The notes under the pieces were generated by a model. It made no database searches, had not been told where the DNA came from, and saw only the letters and a program-made list of their open reading frames with translations. A stretch of 64,000 nucleotides of DNA. It comes from Symbiodinium sp. CCMP2592 (lineage: Eukaryota > Sar > Dinophyceae > Suessiales > Symbiodiniaceae). How positions within the stretch are numbered: the first letter of the stretch is position 1; the number at the start of each line of letters is the position of its first letter. A program made the position numbers and the translations under genes. This document shows positions 43,537-53,591 of the stretch, piece by piece. The DNA lies in assembly GCA_905221615.1 (NCBI GenBank), contig CAJNDT010001013.1, positions 62,001-126,000 of the forward strand, read 5' to 3'.

Positions 43537-44376
43537 GTGAGACACTTCGTTTGAGCTTGAAGCTCATGTTGGTTGGTTGTGACTCTTTGAAGCCAGAACC
43601 TCAGTCTTGCTCTTTCCTCCAGCCCGAAACCCTAGTCCAAGTATGCAACAGCAGAACATGCAACTCCATATGCTTCTAGCGAGTACATACACAGCCCCAA
43701 AATCTTAAAGACCTAAACCCCTGGCGACCCTTGCCCCGAGACACTAAACCAAGACATGTAGCGCCAAAAGTCGTCATGTTTCCTTTTCTTTGAGGCCTCT
43801 GTTGGCTGTCGCGGGTGCGCAGGCCACTGGTTGCTTTCTTAATCCGGAGTGCCTGGGAGCAAGCACATTTTCAGGGGTGTAGGGGTTTAGGGTTAAGCAC
43901 TTAGGGTTTAAGGAACGTTCCATCGCTATGGTGATTGACTATATTCAGACAGGTACATAAGTACGGTAGTAAATTACATTCGGTCGTGTGACGGTGCGAT
44001 TCTCGTGGACGTTGTCGATACCATGCAGTACTGTAACACTGCATGGTCACACTATAGAGTGACATTGTGTTTTTTTGCATCACGGCACCGTTGCATGGTC
44101 ACGTGCTCATTGAAACATCATAGTCCTATCCCGTGCTGTCATATGAGTTGGCTCAATCAGTCTTATGATACTGGTATTTCATACTCTCATCGGGCCTGGC
44201 CGCGTTATGGCACTAGTCTTACTGCAGGACTGCGACGACAGCGGCGACACAGCTATTGTGCTCGTATGTTGTCATCAGACTTTTCTGTGATCAGTACGGT
44301 GTTACCGTTGCAGACCTAAATGCCTGCCTTGCAACGTTTGGTTTGCATTTAAGGCTCTTAGCTTGGATTTAGGCAG

Positions 44377-44484
44377 GGGTCGGATGATTCACCGTATCAC
44401 AGCTTCTTCGGCCATTGGCTGGAACAGACCATCCATAAGGCGTTCAAAAGTCGGGCACAATGGCTTGAACTTCTACGAGACCAA
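44377..44484 (+). CDS. Candidate internal exon, phase 0/0, GC donor
   Basis: GCTTGGATTTAGGCAG, then 36 codons GSDDSPYHSFFGHWLEQTIH, KAFKSRAQWLELLRDQ. The sequence then hits CAA|GCCTCA. GC donors are known in dinoflagellates. Reading through would stop at a TGA 33 bp later, so an intron is needed. Confidence 0.6.
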
Positions 44485-44525
44485 GCCTCAAACCCTCAAT
44501 CAAACCCTCAACCCTGAACCACCAG

Positions 44526-44585
44526 GTGGAGCGCGACGGCAAGACGCTGACGGTCATTCCGAAGCAGGCGCGAGAATGGGGCCAG
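44526..44585 (+). CDS. Candidate internal exon, phase 0/0
   Basis: CCTGAACCACCAG, 20 codons VERDGKTLTVIPKQAREWGQ, donor GTGGTC. Continues in phase from 44377-44484 across a 41-bp intron made of CCTCAAACC-type units. Confidence 0.6.
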
Positions 44586-44859
44586 GTGGTCTGGTACCAC
44601 TAGCTGCTGTACTGGGTTCTTGCTAAGGGGTTTAATTTAAGTTACCATACTAGGGATCTAAAATTAGTAAATACTGTGGTTTCCTTATCACGGTAAGTTA
44701 CATTTCATCCCTTCACAAGAACCGAGTGTATACAGCATTAGCTGTCAACAACGTGACTGCATTAGTAGCAGCAGTAACAGGTGCTTGTAAGAAATGCAGA
44801 AGTCATGATAGCAACCTGCAGCGTAGTACTACTCGGCATCGAGCTGTCGTGCAAGTAGC

Positions 44860-45081
44860 ATGGCTCACGCCTCGTGTGGTGATGTGGGCTGTGGGGTGGC
44901 TGCAGCATTCCCCAAACTATCCTTGCGTGCTCCCCATCTCAAGTTTTTTAGAACTCTCCTGCCTCAAAGCATGTTCCCGACGAAAAAAGAAAAAATCGCG
45001 GGTTACTTCAAAACTTCAGGGTTGAGTCTGGCTACTTCATACTTCATCTCGCAGGCACCGTGGAACACTTGGCCACCCTAA
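44860..45081 (+). CDS. Candidate coding stretch with internal acceptor
   Basis: Open reading AFPKLSLRAPHLKFFRTLLP, QSMFPTKKEKIAGYFKTSG, LSLATSYFISQ. CATACTTCATCTCGCAG at about 45056 is a good acceptor, so the last part (APWNTWPP) may belong to another exon. Confidence 0.35.
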   Translation: MAHASCGDVGCGVAAAFPKLSLRAPHLKFFRTLLPQSMFPTKKEKIAGYFKTSGLSLATSYFISQAPWNTWPP

Positions 45082-45136
45082 ACCCCAAACCTAAAACTTC
45101 CGTCCCTCGACTCAGGCCCCTGCCTTGGTTCTGCAG

Positions 45137-45169
45137 TTGGAGGACCAAGAGCAGGCGTGGTGCAGCACA
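45137..45169 (+). CDS. Candidate 11-codon micro-exon, phase 0/0
   Basis: CCTGCCTTGGTTCTGCAG, LEDQEQAWCST, donor GTTAGA. The intron opens into an F1-related, rearranged sequence (45253-45330). Confidence 0.45.
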
Positions 45170-45655
45170 GTTAGACTAGGGTTCCTTTAAAGTCTTCCTT
45201 TAAAGGATTCCTTAAAAAGGGTCCTTTAAGGATAACTATAAGGGTACTATAATATAGGGGCCTTAATAACTGCCACTCCTATTTTTGGGGGTTGGTGCAG
45301 CATACGTTATATAGGGGCCTTAACAGTTAGATAGGGCTCGTCAAAGGGGTCTAGAAGGTTAATAATTAGAATCGGGCTATATGGTATCACAAGGAACCAG
45401 CGTTTGGTATAGGTAATTATTTAGGCCTCTGTAGTAGCACTGGGCCCACTGTTTCAGCTGTTCTCAGACAGTTGCTAGAACACCACCGTCTACTTGTACA
45501 CAGCTCTCCTAGAGGTTGTATTGGACCTGCACCTAAACCCTCAACCCTAAACGATTCCTTTTTCGATCTCTTTGTAAATGTTCTTTCAAGTGGTAGCTTT
45601 CAGGTAGGCCTCACAGGTGCTCCGATAAAACTCAAATCCTGACCTCTAGGCCCTT

Positions 45656-45768
45656 TACTTGGAGGTTCATTGGTAGTTAGAAGTAGGGTTATAAGTCCCG
45701 TAGTTTGGGTTATAACTATAGTTACCCTACTTATAACCCACTTATAACTACCCAAGAACCTTCAAGTA
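45656..45768. repeat. Fold-back element F2
   Basis: TACTTGGAGGTTCATTGGTA ... CCCAAGAACCTTCAAGTA, with a nested inner palindrome TTATAACTATAGTTA. Confidence 0.7.
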
Positions 45769-45949
45769 GAGGATCTCTTTAAAGAGGATCCCTTCAAACT
45801 CCCCTTGGCCCTAGGGTTTCATCCGGCGATAGGGCTCATGTGCTCAAGCCTACCTTTGTTCACGGGCTCGTAAGATCTACACCAGAGCTTAAAGCAAGAC
45901 CATACGAACCAATGGTTTCTGGTGGGTCAAAGTAGACTCTGAACGTGTG

Positions 45950-46400
45950 CCCCTTGAGTCGACGGAGGGTTGGCTCTTGATTTGTGAATGCCCGCAAGCC
46001 TGAGCTTTAAAAGCCGAGCGCTCTAACAGGTAGTAGTCCCGTCCTGAAAAAGCCTGAAAAGGGGTTGATCGTACTTCCACATTGTAGCAGGCATCACAAG
46101 AGCAAGCTCAAGAGCAACCTCACGACAAGTATACAACCAACTCAGCAGCTGTCCGGGTTGAGTCAATGAGAACAGCAGAAACAGCGCAGGCAGAGGACGA
46201 CAAGATACGATTAAGAGTAGCAGAGTAGCACGAGCATGAAAGTTGATACGTTAGCTAACGAAAGCACTGACCACAACAGGGCAAACCTGGGTTATCACGA
46301 ATCACACACTACAAGAGTTGACACCGTACTGAGAATGCGCAGGACCGAACACGAAGACTAAACCCCAGTGCTCTAACATTCCAAAGGATGTGAGTGATGT
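45950..46400 (-). other. Two tRNA-like relics (SINE candidate)
   Basis: On the minus strand, 46028 downward reads TGTTAGAGCGCTCGGCTTTT, like the D-arm and anticodon arm of tRNA-Lys; 46375 downward reads TGTTAGAGCACTGGGGTTTA followed by GTGTTCGGTCC. Neither folds fully. Both lie in a 730-bp segment without telomere-like tracts. Confidence 0.3.
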
Positions 46401-46787
46401 GAGGGCTTGACAGATATGGGCACTGCGAACACCTTTGACAGCATCTACTTAGTGCGCATGACAACAAGGCACAGCGGTTAGACAACAATACGCTTGAAGC
46501 TGGTACTACAGCTAAATCTTACCCTTTAGCCCTCGGAGTCAGAATCATGTTCCATGTCTTTGGTTCTCGTTTCGAGTTCCTGAAAGAGCCGTAAACCCTA
46601 AACCCTTGTTACTTGCTACAAGAACAGCACCCCTCCACGTGCAAACAGGGACTCCTCCTTCAACACCCTAAACCCTAAACTCTAAACCTGGAACCTTGAA
46701 CCGTAAACCCTAAACCTAAACCCCCTAAGCCCGAAGCCACACGAATCTTGAACCCGAAACCCTAGACCCTACACTCCGGTACCCAAG

Positions 46788-46824
46788 ATGTGGTACCAGG
46801 CCGAGCAGTGGCAGACCCGGCTGG
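46788..46824 (+). CDS. Candidate exon
   Basis: CGGTACCCAAG, MWYQAEQWQTRL, donor GTACGG. The frame stays open to 46918 (GTASNKHPDPAG), so the 3' edge is uncertain. Confidence 0.4.
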
Positions 46825-47440
46825 GTACGGCCTCCAACAAGCACCCGGATCCTGCAGGAACCCCAAAAGAAAAGGGCAGCTTGGAGTTTAGGGTTTAGTA
46901 TAGAGGGTCTAGGGTTTAGGTGTGACCAGAAAGGGCCTAGGGTTTAGTGTAGAGGGATTGGAATGAAGGGCTTGTGGCTGAGGTAGGGGTAAACTACAGT
47001 TTCTTCTTTTCATGTTTGTTCATATAAAACCCAAGAGAATTTTAAACGTTTCTTTGAATGTGGTTCTATGTGGGGTTTGGTAAATAGAGGGTCCTGAGTG
47101 ATTGATGAGGTAACTAGGGCAGCTTGGTGTACAGGGATTGGTGTTTGCCATGGAGTGTTTAAGGTATAAGACAATTAAGGGCAGCTTCGGGCTGAGGTAG
47201 GGTTTTGGGGTCGAGGATTTAGGGCTTTAGGCTTTTAGGGTCTAGTGTTTTGGGTTTTGTGTTTGGGGTTTAGGGTGCCAGGATTCAGTGTTTCGGGGGT
47301 TAGCGTTTGGAAATTATTGTGCATTGTGAAGGGGTAAACAAACGTAGTGTGATGGTAGTTCAGGGCTTAGGGGTTCAGGATTTAGGCTCGTCGTCTGTAG
47401 CGGGCGAGCGGAAACCACTCCCATCAAGCTGCAGAAGCGC

Positions 47441-47570
47441 TCCCACTTGGGAGATTCCGAAAACGGGGGACCCTATTATACTATCCTGAATAGTAAGTCC
47501 CACTTGGGAGATTCCGAAAATGCGGGACCTTATTACACTATCCTGAATAGTAAGTCCCACTTAAGACCGT
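47441..47570. repeat. 57-bp tandem duplication
   Basis: Units 47441-47497 and 47498-47554 (TCCCACTTGGGAGATTCCGA ... CTATCCTGAATAGTAAG) plus a partial third. The unit contains the palindrome CCCACTTGGG. Confidence 0.8.
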
Positions 47571-47671
47571 CTGAAACGTGCCCGCTCAGATGATCTGGGG
47601 CTTCTGGGGAACCCAGCTAAGCCCAGAGCCCTTACCCTGGAAGCCTAAACCTTAAACCCTGGCTCAAGCAG

Positions 47672-47696
47672 CGAGGTCGATCGCCTGGATCGTGTG
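47672..47696 (+). CDS. Candidate 25-bp micro-exon
   Basis: GGCTCAAGCAG, EVDRLDRV in the helical frame, donor GTGAGC. Confidence 0.3.
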
Positions 47697-48383
47697 GTGA
47701 GCCAGGAAAGGGGGTTTGTGATTTCAACACGGCATGTTAGAGGGCTCGGGTGCTTCACCCTAAACCCCAAACCCTAAACCCTAATCCCTAAACCCTAAAC
47801 CTTAGACCGTAAAAACCCTAATCCCTAAACCCCAAACCTTAAACCGTAAACCCTAATCCCTAAACCCCAAACCCTGATCCTTAAAGCCTCAAGCCCTTAA
47901 AAGAAAGGCTGTGTGGCTTCGGGCTTTGGGGTCCTTGGGTTTCCCCACTCCAGGACTTCGACAGTCTGAATAAATGAAGGATTTCATGGCTCCGGGTCTG
48001 AGTTGAGGGTTTCGGGTTTCGGGTTCAGGGTTTAGGGTTTACGGTGGTGCGATGTCAGTAGAGTGAGTGGATCTGGTCTCTATGGAGGTTGCCTTCACGA
48101 AACAAGATTCTGGCTCGTGTTCCCTGCAAAGGGTTTGCTGAACCAACAGCACCCCTCTTCTCTCCTCCAAACACCAAGCCCTACACCCTAACCTAACCCG
48201 AAGCTCTATGAACCCCAAACCTTGAACCCCTAAGCCCTAAAACCCTAAACCCTAAAACCCTAAAACCCTGAACCCTAAACCCTAAAACCCTAAAGCCCTC
48301 AACCCTAAACCCCTATCCCGAAGCACCCTGAGTTAGGGTTTAGGGTTCAGGGTTTAGGGTTTAGGGCAGTTCCCCCCCCCCAG

Positions 48384-48473
48384 CGCCCCCAAGCGAAGCC
48401 TCCGCCCGGACGGCAGGCTCACGAGTTGATGAAGCATCTCTCTGACCTCCGGGCCCAGATGAAGAGGCTCAAA
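48384..48473 (+). CDS. Candidate coiled-coil exon
   Basis: Long C-tract acceptor AGTTCCCCCCCCCCAG, then RPQAKPPPGRQAHELMKHLS and DLRAQMKRLK (30 codons). Heptad-like Leu/Met spacing. The donor is unclear (AAA|GGGGGA). Confidence 0.5.
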
Positions 48474-48787
48474 GGGGGAAAGGAGGGACCCTTAATGGGG
48501 ACCCCTACCCTATAATGGGCCATATTCTTTTACCCTTGAAGAGGCTGCAAGCTCCTTCTCGCGCTTTTATCGACCTGTGAGGCATCTAGAGTTTAGGGAG
48601 TTGGGTTTTAGGGCTTTGGGAGGCTGAGTTGAAATGAAAATGGTGGTGGTTCTTGCATCGAGGAGGGAGAGGAGGACCACGACTAGTATGAATACTATTG
48701 CTGCTATTCGTGTTGACACCATTGGTTGTCGTTAGCTTTAATGCTTCTTCGGGCTGATTGTGAAACGACTGGGCCGGTTTTACAGAA

Positions 48788-48911
48788 GTTCGAGTTTCAG
48801 TTGTGGCAGGCGCGTGCACAAGATTGTGTTGCGAGAGAAGTAGGAGTGATGCCTTTTCGGGCGGTGGGCGCTGTGGCAGGGGGGATGTGTTTTCTTGGCT
48901 CCTGTGGATGA
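48788..48911 (+). CDS. Candidate terminal exon
   Basis: GGCCGGTTTTACAG, KFEFQLWQARAQDCVAREVG, VMPFRAVGAVAGGMCFLGSC, G and TGA. The opposite strand is also open (116 aa). Confidence 0.3.
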
Positions 48912-49040
48912 GACGCATGCTTCGTGCATAGAACACAGTGTCACAGGGTGCCCAGTGAACCTCAACTGAGGAGTCCGGCGTAAGTCAGATGAAGGGCGTT
49001 GGGCTTTCTGAGGCAACATCTGGGGGTTCATTCTGAGCAG

Positions 49041-49108
49041 CGATTCCTTCCTCAAGATACAGCTTCTTGATTCAACGCCCGAATCTCCAACCTCCAAATT
49101 CCACATGG
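49041..49108 (+). CDS. Candidate exon upstream of intronic F3 copy 2
   Basis: Frame reading IPSSRYSFLIQRPNLQPPNS then TW ends on a TGG codon whose last base is the first base of F3. Donor GTGGTT. The acceptor is tentative (TTCTGAGCAG). Confidence 0.35.
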
Positions 49109-49210
49109 GTGGTTGTCGAAATTAGGGTCCCCTTTTTGGGTACCCTAAATATTCGGTGCCGTATTATATATAAGGACCCCCAAAAGGGACCCTAATTTTG
49201 ACAACCACCC
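49108..49210. mobile_element. Fold-back element F3, copy 2 (introner-like)
   Basis: Ends GGTGGTTGTCGAAATTAGGG and CCCTAATTTTGACAACCACC are inverted repeats (inner extension GTCCCCTTTTTGG / CCAAAAGGGAC). Flanked by ACATG at 49103-49107 and 49211-49215. No telomere-like core, unlike copy 1. Confidence 0.75.
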
Positions 49211-49220
49211 ACATGAAAAG

Positions 49221-49330
49221 CCCTGGCTTGAGAGCTGTGGCATGGTGCTGCTTCCAGAAGCAGCACAACCAACAACCCTAAAACTGGAGACAATCGACAT
49301 TTGCCGAGGCCCCAAACCTTATAATGTGAC
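49221..49330 (+). CDS. Candidate exon downstream of intronic F3 copy 2
   Basis: Begins after ACATGAAAAG in phase 0: PWLESCGMVLLPEAAQPTTL, KLETIDICRGPKPYN. It continues TGG-phase from 49041-49108. The 3' edge is unknown; the frame runs into a TA microsatellite. Confidence 0.45.
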
Positions 49331-49372
49331 CCTATATACATATATATATATATATATGTATTTATATATGTA

Positions 49373-49406
<34 letters not shown>

Positions 49407-49448
49407 ACTAAAAGAGACTAGAGCCGAAATCCAAAACACACAGCCCAG

Positions 49449-49524
49449 CGGTGTGATGCCAGGCCGGCAAGAGCGCACCACACCCACAAGTCCGAGGTGC
49501 TGCTGCCAGTGGTGAAGCGCGCGC
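49449..49524 (+). CDS. Candidate exon with consensus donor
   Basis: ACACACAGCCCAG, RCDARPARAHHTHKSEVLLP, VVKRA, then C|GTAAGT at 49525. Confidence 0.5.
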
Positions 49525-49713
49525 GTAAGTTAGGAAATTGTAAGTTTTAGGGTCTGGGCTTTAGGGTTTAGAGTTGGGTTTAGGAGAGTATAGAGAGTTG
49601 AGTTTAAGGGTTGGGACTTCGGGTGTAACGTGCACAACAAGGGCTGTCATCACCAGTGTCATTATCAGGAATAAGCATAGTGCCTTCTGTTCCTGCCAAC
49701 AATCCGAACGGTC

Positions 49714-49965
49714 ATGACTACCAACATCCAACAAACAGGTTTCCTGCCTACACGAAGCAGCACCCATACACTGAAGCTGAATGAACCTTGTGATGGTAGC
49801 TTGGCAGTACTTCCTGTCTGCCTCGCAGCAAGCACAAATAACAGCAACAATCCACAAATCGTCTCAGACAACTCCTGTCCCCTGCTCCTGCCATTGCTGC
49901 TGCTGCTGCTGCTGCTGCTGCTGAGCCGCTGTGAGCCCAAAGCTCTCAGACCTAAAGCCACGTAG
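49714..49965 (+). CDS. ORF with poly-Leu tract (83 aa), uncertain
   Basis: ATG start; MTTNIQQTGFLPTRSSTHTL, then KLNEPCDGSLAVLPVCLAAS and a (CTG)8-10 Leu run. The opposite strand is also open. The poly-Leu is a microsatellite. Confidence 0.25.
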   Translation: MTTNIQQTGFLPTRSSTHTLKLNEPCDGSLAVLPVCLAASTNNSNNPQIVSDNSCPLLLPLLLLLLLLLLSRCEPKALRPKAT

Positions 49966-50002
49966 CCCTGAAGCGTTAGCACCCCAACGCCCTCAAGCCC
50001 AG

Positions 50003-50070
50003 AGACAGCTGACAAGGAGCATGGTCATGGCAACGGTCATGGCCACGGTCATGGCCATAGTCATTGCGAG
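50003..50070 (+). CDS. His-Gly-rich exon (a)
   Basis: Reads TADKEHGHGNGHGHGHGHSH then CE. The 12-bp GGTCATGGCCAC repeat gives alternating His-Gly, typical of metal-binding loops in CDF/ZIP transporters or metal chaperones; the family itself cannot be named. Ends at TTGCGAG (50064-50070). Confidence 0.5.
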
Positions 50071-50166
50071 GAGTTTCGAAAATTTGGGGGACCCTAACCC
50101 TAAACCCCCTAAGCCCTAAACCCTAAACCCCTAAGCTCTAAACCCTAAACCCTAAGCCCTTGCGAG
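50071..50166. mobile_element. Candidate introner-type intron with 7-bp flanking repeat
   Basis: The 96-bp segment is mostly CCCTAAA units, starts GAGTTTCG (GA donor) and ends TTGCGAG. That heptamer also ends the preceding exon (50064-50070), as expected of a target-site duplication. Removing it joins HSHCE to DHDHGGHG in phase 0. Confidence 0.55.
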
Positions 50167-50230
50167 GATCACGACCATGGCGGCCATGGCAGTCACGGCA
50201 GCCCATCCCATGGCCCCGAGCCTGCACTTT
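50167..50230 (+). CDS. His-Gly-rich exon (b)
   Basis: DHDHGGHGSHGSPSHGPEPA in phase with exon (a). Composition matches on both sides of the intron, which supports one split coding region. The 3' edge is not defined. Confidence 0.5.
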
Positions 50231-50507
50231 GCAGATTTTGGTCCCTTAGGGTTTAGGGTTTATAGGGTTTAAGGTTTAGACAAATCTGGGCTCTTCAAGC
50301 CGTGTAGAGGTTGGGACAAGTTTGATCTTTGCACTTGCTGCAGTGGTAAACCCTAAATGCTTCGACGCCCCGAGGCTCAAGACTGGACAGCCTCAAGCCC
50401 CAAAGCTCCAACGCCCAAAGCTTCATAGCTGAAGCCCCAAGTGCGTGAACCCTTGAACCCGCAAACCTTAAACCCTAAACCGTGAGCGCTTGAACCCTGA
50501 GGTGCAG

Positions 50508-50571
50508 CGGGGCACGGCGCAGAGCACTCGTCGCCGAAGAAGCTGCTTGGACCATTGAAAGGTTTAAACTG
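50508..50571 (+). CDS. Candidate exon
   Basis: CCTGAGGTGCAG, then GARRRALVAEEAAWTIE with donor GTTTAA. Other frames are partly open. Confidence 0.4.
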
Positions 50572-50725
50572 GTTTAGAGTTGGGGTTATGGGGCTTTAGG
50601 ATCAGGCCGAAAGCCTTGGACCTAAACCCCTGCGCCATAATTTCCTAAAGCCTGAAACCAACAGCCCTGAGCCTTAGCCTTTTCAACCCAACAGCTTCGA
50701 ACTCTACCTAGACCCTAAGACCTGC

Positions 50726-50766
50726 TGTAACGCCCTTTTCTGCGTCGCTTGCAGAAAGGGGCGTTA
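50726..50766. other. Hairpin with 17-bp arms
   Basis: GTAACGCCCTTTTCTGC, a 7-base loop, then GCAGAAAGGGGCGTTAC; one mismatch. Confidence 0.7.
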
Positions 50767-50781
50767 CCGCACATAAGAGAA

Positions 50782-50915
50782 ACCCTAAACCCCAAACCCC
50801 AAACCCCGAAACCCCTAAACCCCTAAACCCTAAACCCCTAAACCCCTAAACTCCTAAACCCTAAACCCTAAACCCTAACCCCTAAACCCTAAACCCTGAC
50901 CCCCTAAACTCCTAA
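50782..50915. repeat. C-strand telomere-like tract
   Basis: Regular CCCTAAA plus CCCCTAAACTCCTAAA variants; mirrors 51678-51865 beyond a GC-rich island. Confidence 0.85.
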
Positions 50916-51034
50916 ACTCAAGGCCTAGGCCGCCCACCTTCGATGGTGGGCGGCGCTTAAGCCCCTCGACATCGATGGCGCAGGTCGATCCGGGACGCTC
51001 GCCCGCCGTCCCACAGACAGGGGTACTGTAGCTA

Positions 51035-51240
51035 GTGGACGCCAGCCGCGCGATGCTGGGCATAAACCGGGCGGTCTACCCGGTGCACGGCCTGCACGTT
51101 AGGCCCGGTACCGGGACGTTCATTACCCTAAACCTGGGCGGGCTGGGTTGGTTTGGCCCGGGGGGGGCTTGGAAGCTCCAGCGAGCAGAGTTCCAGGACC
51201 TCCTGGCTGGTCCTTGGACAAAATCTGCTCTTTTTTTGCG
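51035..51240 (+). CDS. Candidate exon in GC-rich island
   Basis: Frame open from 51035: DASRAMLGINRAVYPVHGLH, VRPGTGTFITLNLGGLGWFG, PGGAWKLQRAEFQDLLAGPW, TKSALFLRFRL. Native style, family unknown. Just upstream is a perfect 10-bp hairpin GCCGCCCACC/GGTGGGCGGC (50939-50964). Confidence 0.4.
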
Positions 51241-51246
51241 TTTCCG

Positions 51247-51440
51247 TCTTTCCTGCCGCCCCCACCACCCCTGGCCCCCTCCTGGCCCCCCCTGCCCCCC
51301 CCCGGCTCTCCCTGGCCCCCCCTGGCCCCCCCCTGGCCCCCCCCCCCCTGGCCCTGACACTCCTTCTTAGCCTTTTGGCCTCCCGGCCTCCTCTGGCCCA
51401 CCTCCTGCCGTACTCTGCCCTCCTCTGCCCTCCCTTTTTT
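51247..51440 (+). repeat. CCCCCTGG-rich pyrimidine tract
   Basis: About 190 bp dominated by CCCTGGCCC and CCTCCTGG. The Pro/Gly-rich ORFs on both strands are by-products. Confidence 0.85.
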
Positions 51441-51677
51441 GAGCAGAAGCTTGGCTGCAGAATTGTGTGGTTGTTGTTAACAAACATGGACCTAACAGAG
51501 TTTAGGTCCTAAACCCTAAAAGGTATAGGTTTGGGTGGTTTGCCGCCTCAGACGGCGTGGGGTGGGTGAGTAATGTGATGGCCCGCCACAGTCGGGCCAT
51601 GTCTGCGATTCGCAGGCAACAAAACCGCTAATAAATCCTACAATCCCTGTTGCACTACCGCTACGCGATCTTGCAGC

Positions 51678-51865
51678 AAACCCTAAACCCTAAACCCTAA
51701 ACCCTAACCCCTAAACCCTAAACCCTAACCCCCTAAACTCCTAAACCCTAAACCCTAAACCCTAAACCCTAACCCCCTAAACTCCTACACCCTAAACCCT
51801 AAACCCTAAACCCTAACCCCTAAACCCTAAACCCTAAACCTGAAGACTTCAACCCTAAACCCCAA
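51678..51865. repeat. C-strand telomere-like tract
   Basis: CCCTAAA with the CCCCCTAAACTCCTAAACCC variant repeated, as at 50870-50915. Confidence 0.85.
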
Positions 51866-52001
51866 ACCCGAAACCAAAGTGCGACGCAGTGAAGTGAGAG
51901 CCTTTGGCCCCAGGGTGGCGTCGGCTCCCGAGCCCGCGCGTGGGGAAGCCCAGGGGTTGGGGGTGATGGGGGAGTTTAGGGGGTTCCTATAAAAGGGATC
52001 C

Positions 52002-52115
52002 TACGGTTGGTGATTTATCTGATATAACTCCTGCATTACCTTAAGGACCCTAAACTGTGGGAATTATGGTATATTCCTTATTATGGGTAATGCAGGATTT
52101 ATATCATCAACCGTA
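52002..52115. repeat. Fold-back element F5
   Basis: TACGGTTGGTGATTTATCTG ... ACTCCTGCATTACC on the left pairs imperfectly with GGTAATGCAGGATTTATATC ... AACCGTA on the right. Arms about 30-38 bp. Confidence 0.65.
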
Positions 52116-52489
52116 TAAGGGTGCCTTCAAGGGATCCTATACAGGATTTGTCAGGGTTTAGCCTAAACCGTATTGGGGTGTTAAGTTTGGGGGTTTTAGG
52201 GGTTTGTTTCGGGTTTGGGGGTTTGGGGTTTAGGGGGGTTCAAGGTTTAAGGGGTTTGAGCCATGGGGGTTTTGGGGGTTTTGGGTTGGGGGGTTTGGGT
52301 TTAGGGTTCAGGCGTTTGGGGTTTGAGGGTTTAAAGTTCTGGATTTTAAAAGTGGCACTGAAACCTAGAACCCTAAAACCCCAAACGCTAAACACACAAA
52401 ATCGAAACTTCAGCCCTAAACCGAAACTAAACCCTAAACCCTAAAAAGCAGAATCTAAACTTAAACCCTAAGGGCCCTAGGACCTAGAG

Positions 52490-52544
52490 GCCGAAATTTG
52501 GCCGAGGCGACAGTCGCGCCGAGGAACTCGAGGAGGCTGCTTTG
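52490..52544 (+). CDS. Candidate exon, acidic helix
   Basis: GGACCTAGAG, PKFGRGDSRAEELEEAAL, donor GTTTAG that is itself the first unit of a TTTAGGG tract. Confidence 0.4.
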
Positions 52545-52953
52545 GTTTAGGGCTTAGGGTTTAGGGTTGCGGGTTCAAGGTTTAGGGTTTAGGGTTAAGG
52601 GTTTAGGGTTGAGGGTTTTCGGGGTATCATCCTCGATGGCTCGTGGCATTCGGTTTCGCCCCTTGAGGGTTTTTGGGCTTTCGGGCTTTTCGGCGTCAGA
52701 GTTTCAGGGTTGCAGGAAACCGTAGGGGTGAGTCAGTCCACCGTTTGGGGACAGGGTTGAGGGTCTGGGGTTTGGAGTTCCAGGGTACGTAGAGCTCCTA
52801 AACTTAAATGCCCTCAGGATTCAGAAGACTTTGACAGCTCGGAGCATCAAGGCGTTCAAGGTGTCGGTTTAGGGTTTAGGGTTTTGGGTTTTGGGTTTAG
52901 GGTTTAGGGGTTGGGTTAATGACCTATAAAATCTGACCGGCCCGAGCGCGCAG

Positions 52954-53001
52954 ACGAAGCACCTCCTGATGGTGGCACAGTGCAGAGAAAGCGCCGCTTG
53001 A
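52954..53001 (+). CDS. Candidate short terminal exon
   Basis: GGCCCGAGCGCGCAG, TKHLLMVAQCRESAA and TGA. Confidence 0.4.
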   Translation, partial: TKHLLMVAQCRESAA

Positions 53002-53189
53002 CTTGAGCCTAGTATAGAACACTAAACCTCTTATTGGCTGTAAACTGAACTTTTCAACTTTTGGGGTTCTTATAAGGCAGTGGATTCTGAAAGTTTCAAC
53101 TTTATTTCCTTGGGTTTTGGGCCATTGAGACCTTAAGCCCTAAACTTTACACTTTGACCTTTAAGTCTTCAAGCCCAAATATTTTGCAG

Positions 53190-53261
53190 AGGAAAATTGT
53201 GCGCAGCTCTGGGGAGTTTTCGGAGTCTTCGTTGCTACATCCAGTAATTCGGGTTCCAGAA
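53190..53261 (+). CDS. Candidate internal exon, phase 0/0
   Basis: AGCCCAAATATTTTGCAG, 24 codons RKIVRSSGEFSESSLLHPVI then RVPE, donor GTGAAA. One clear frame. Confidence 0.6.
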
Positions 53262-53309
53262 GTGAAAGATACCCCAAACCTTAAAGCCTACACCGTAAAC
53301 TCTAAACTA

Positions 53310-53414
53310 TACCTGGAGGTTCAATGAGCGGTTATAAGTGGGGTTATACTGTGGTTACAACCCCTATTGAGGGACTTATAACTCCTTTTATAACTACCCA
53401 TGAACCTCTAAGTA
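53310..53414. repeat. Fold-back element F2
   Basis: TACCTGGAGGTTCAATGAGC ... TAACTACCCATGAACCTCTA, inside the intron after 53261. Confidence 0.7.
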
Positions 53415-53591
53415 GTCCTCTTCAAAGTTCTGCAGGCATGTTCCTTAGATATTCAGACCCTCGTCCTCCAGGGTGTGCGGACACGAAGTTGTCTTTCTGA
53501 TACATGCCCGGAACTCAAAAAAAGTCAAATTTTGTGAGCCCTGACACCCATTTGTGAGCCCTGACACCCAAACCCTCAGAGCCACGCGCAG

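Noticed and set aside
47662-47671. Partial DinoSL match (TGGCTCAAG)
   Set aside because: Only nine bases match; likely chance within a CCCTGG context.
51076-51487. Gly/Pro-rich ORFs on both strands
   Set aside because: Mostly translation of the CCCTGG tract; only the 51035-51240 plus frame has ordinary composition.
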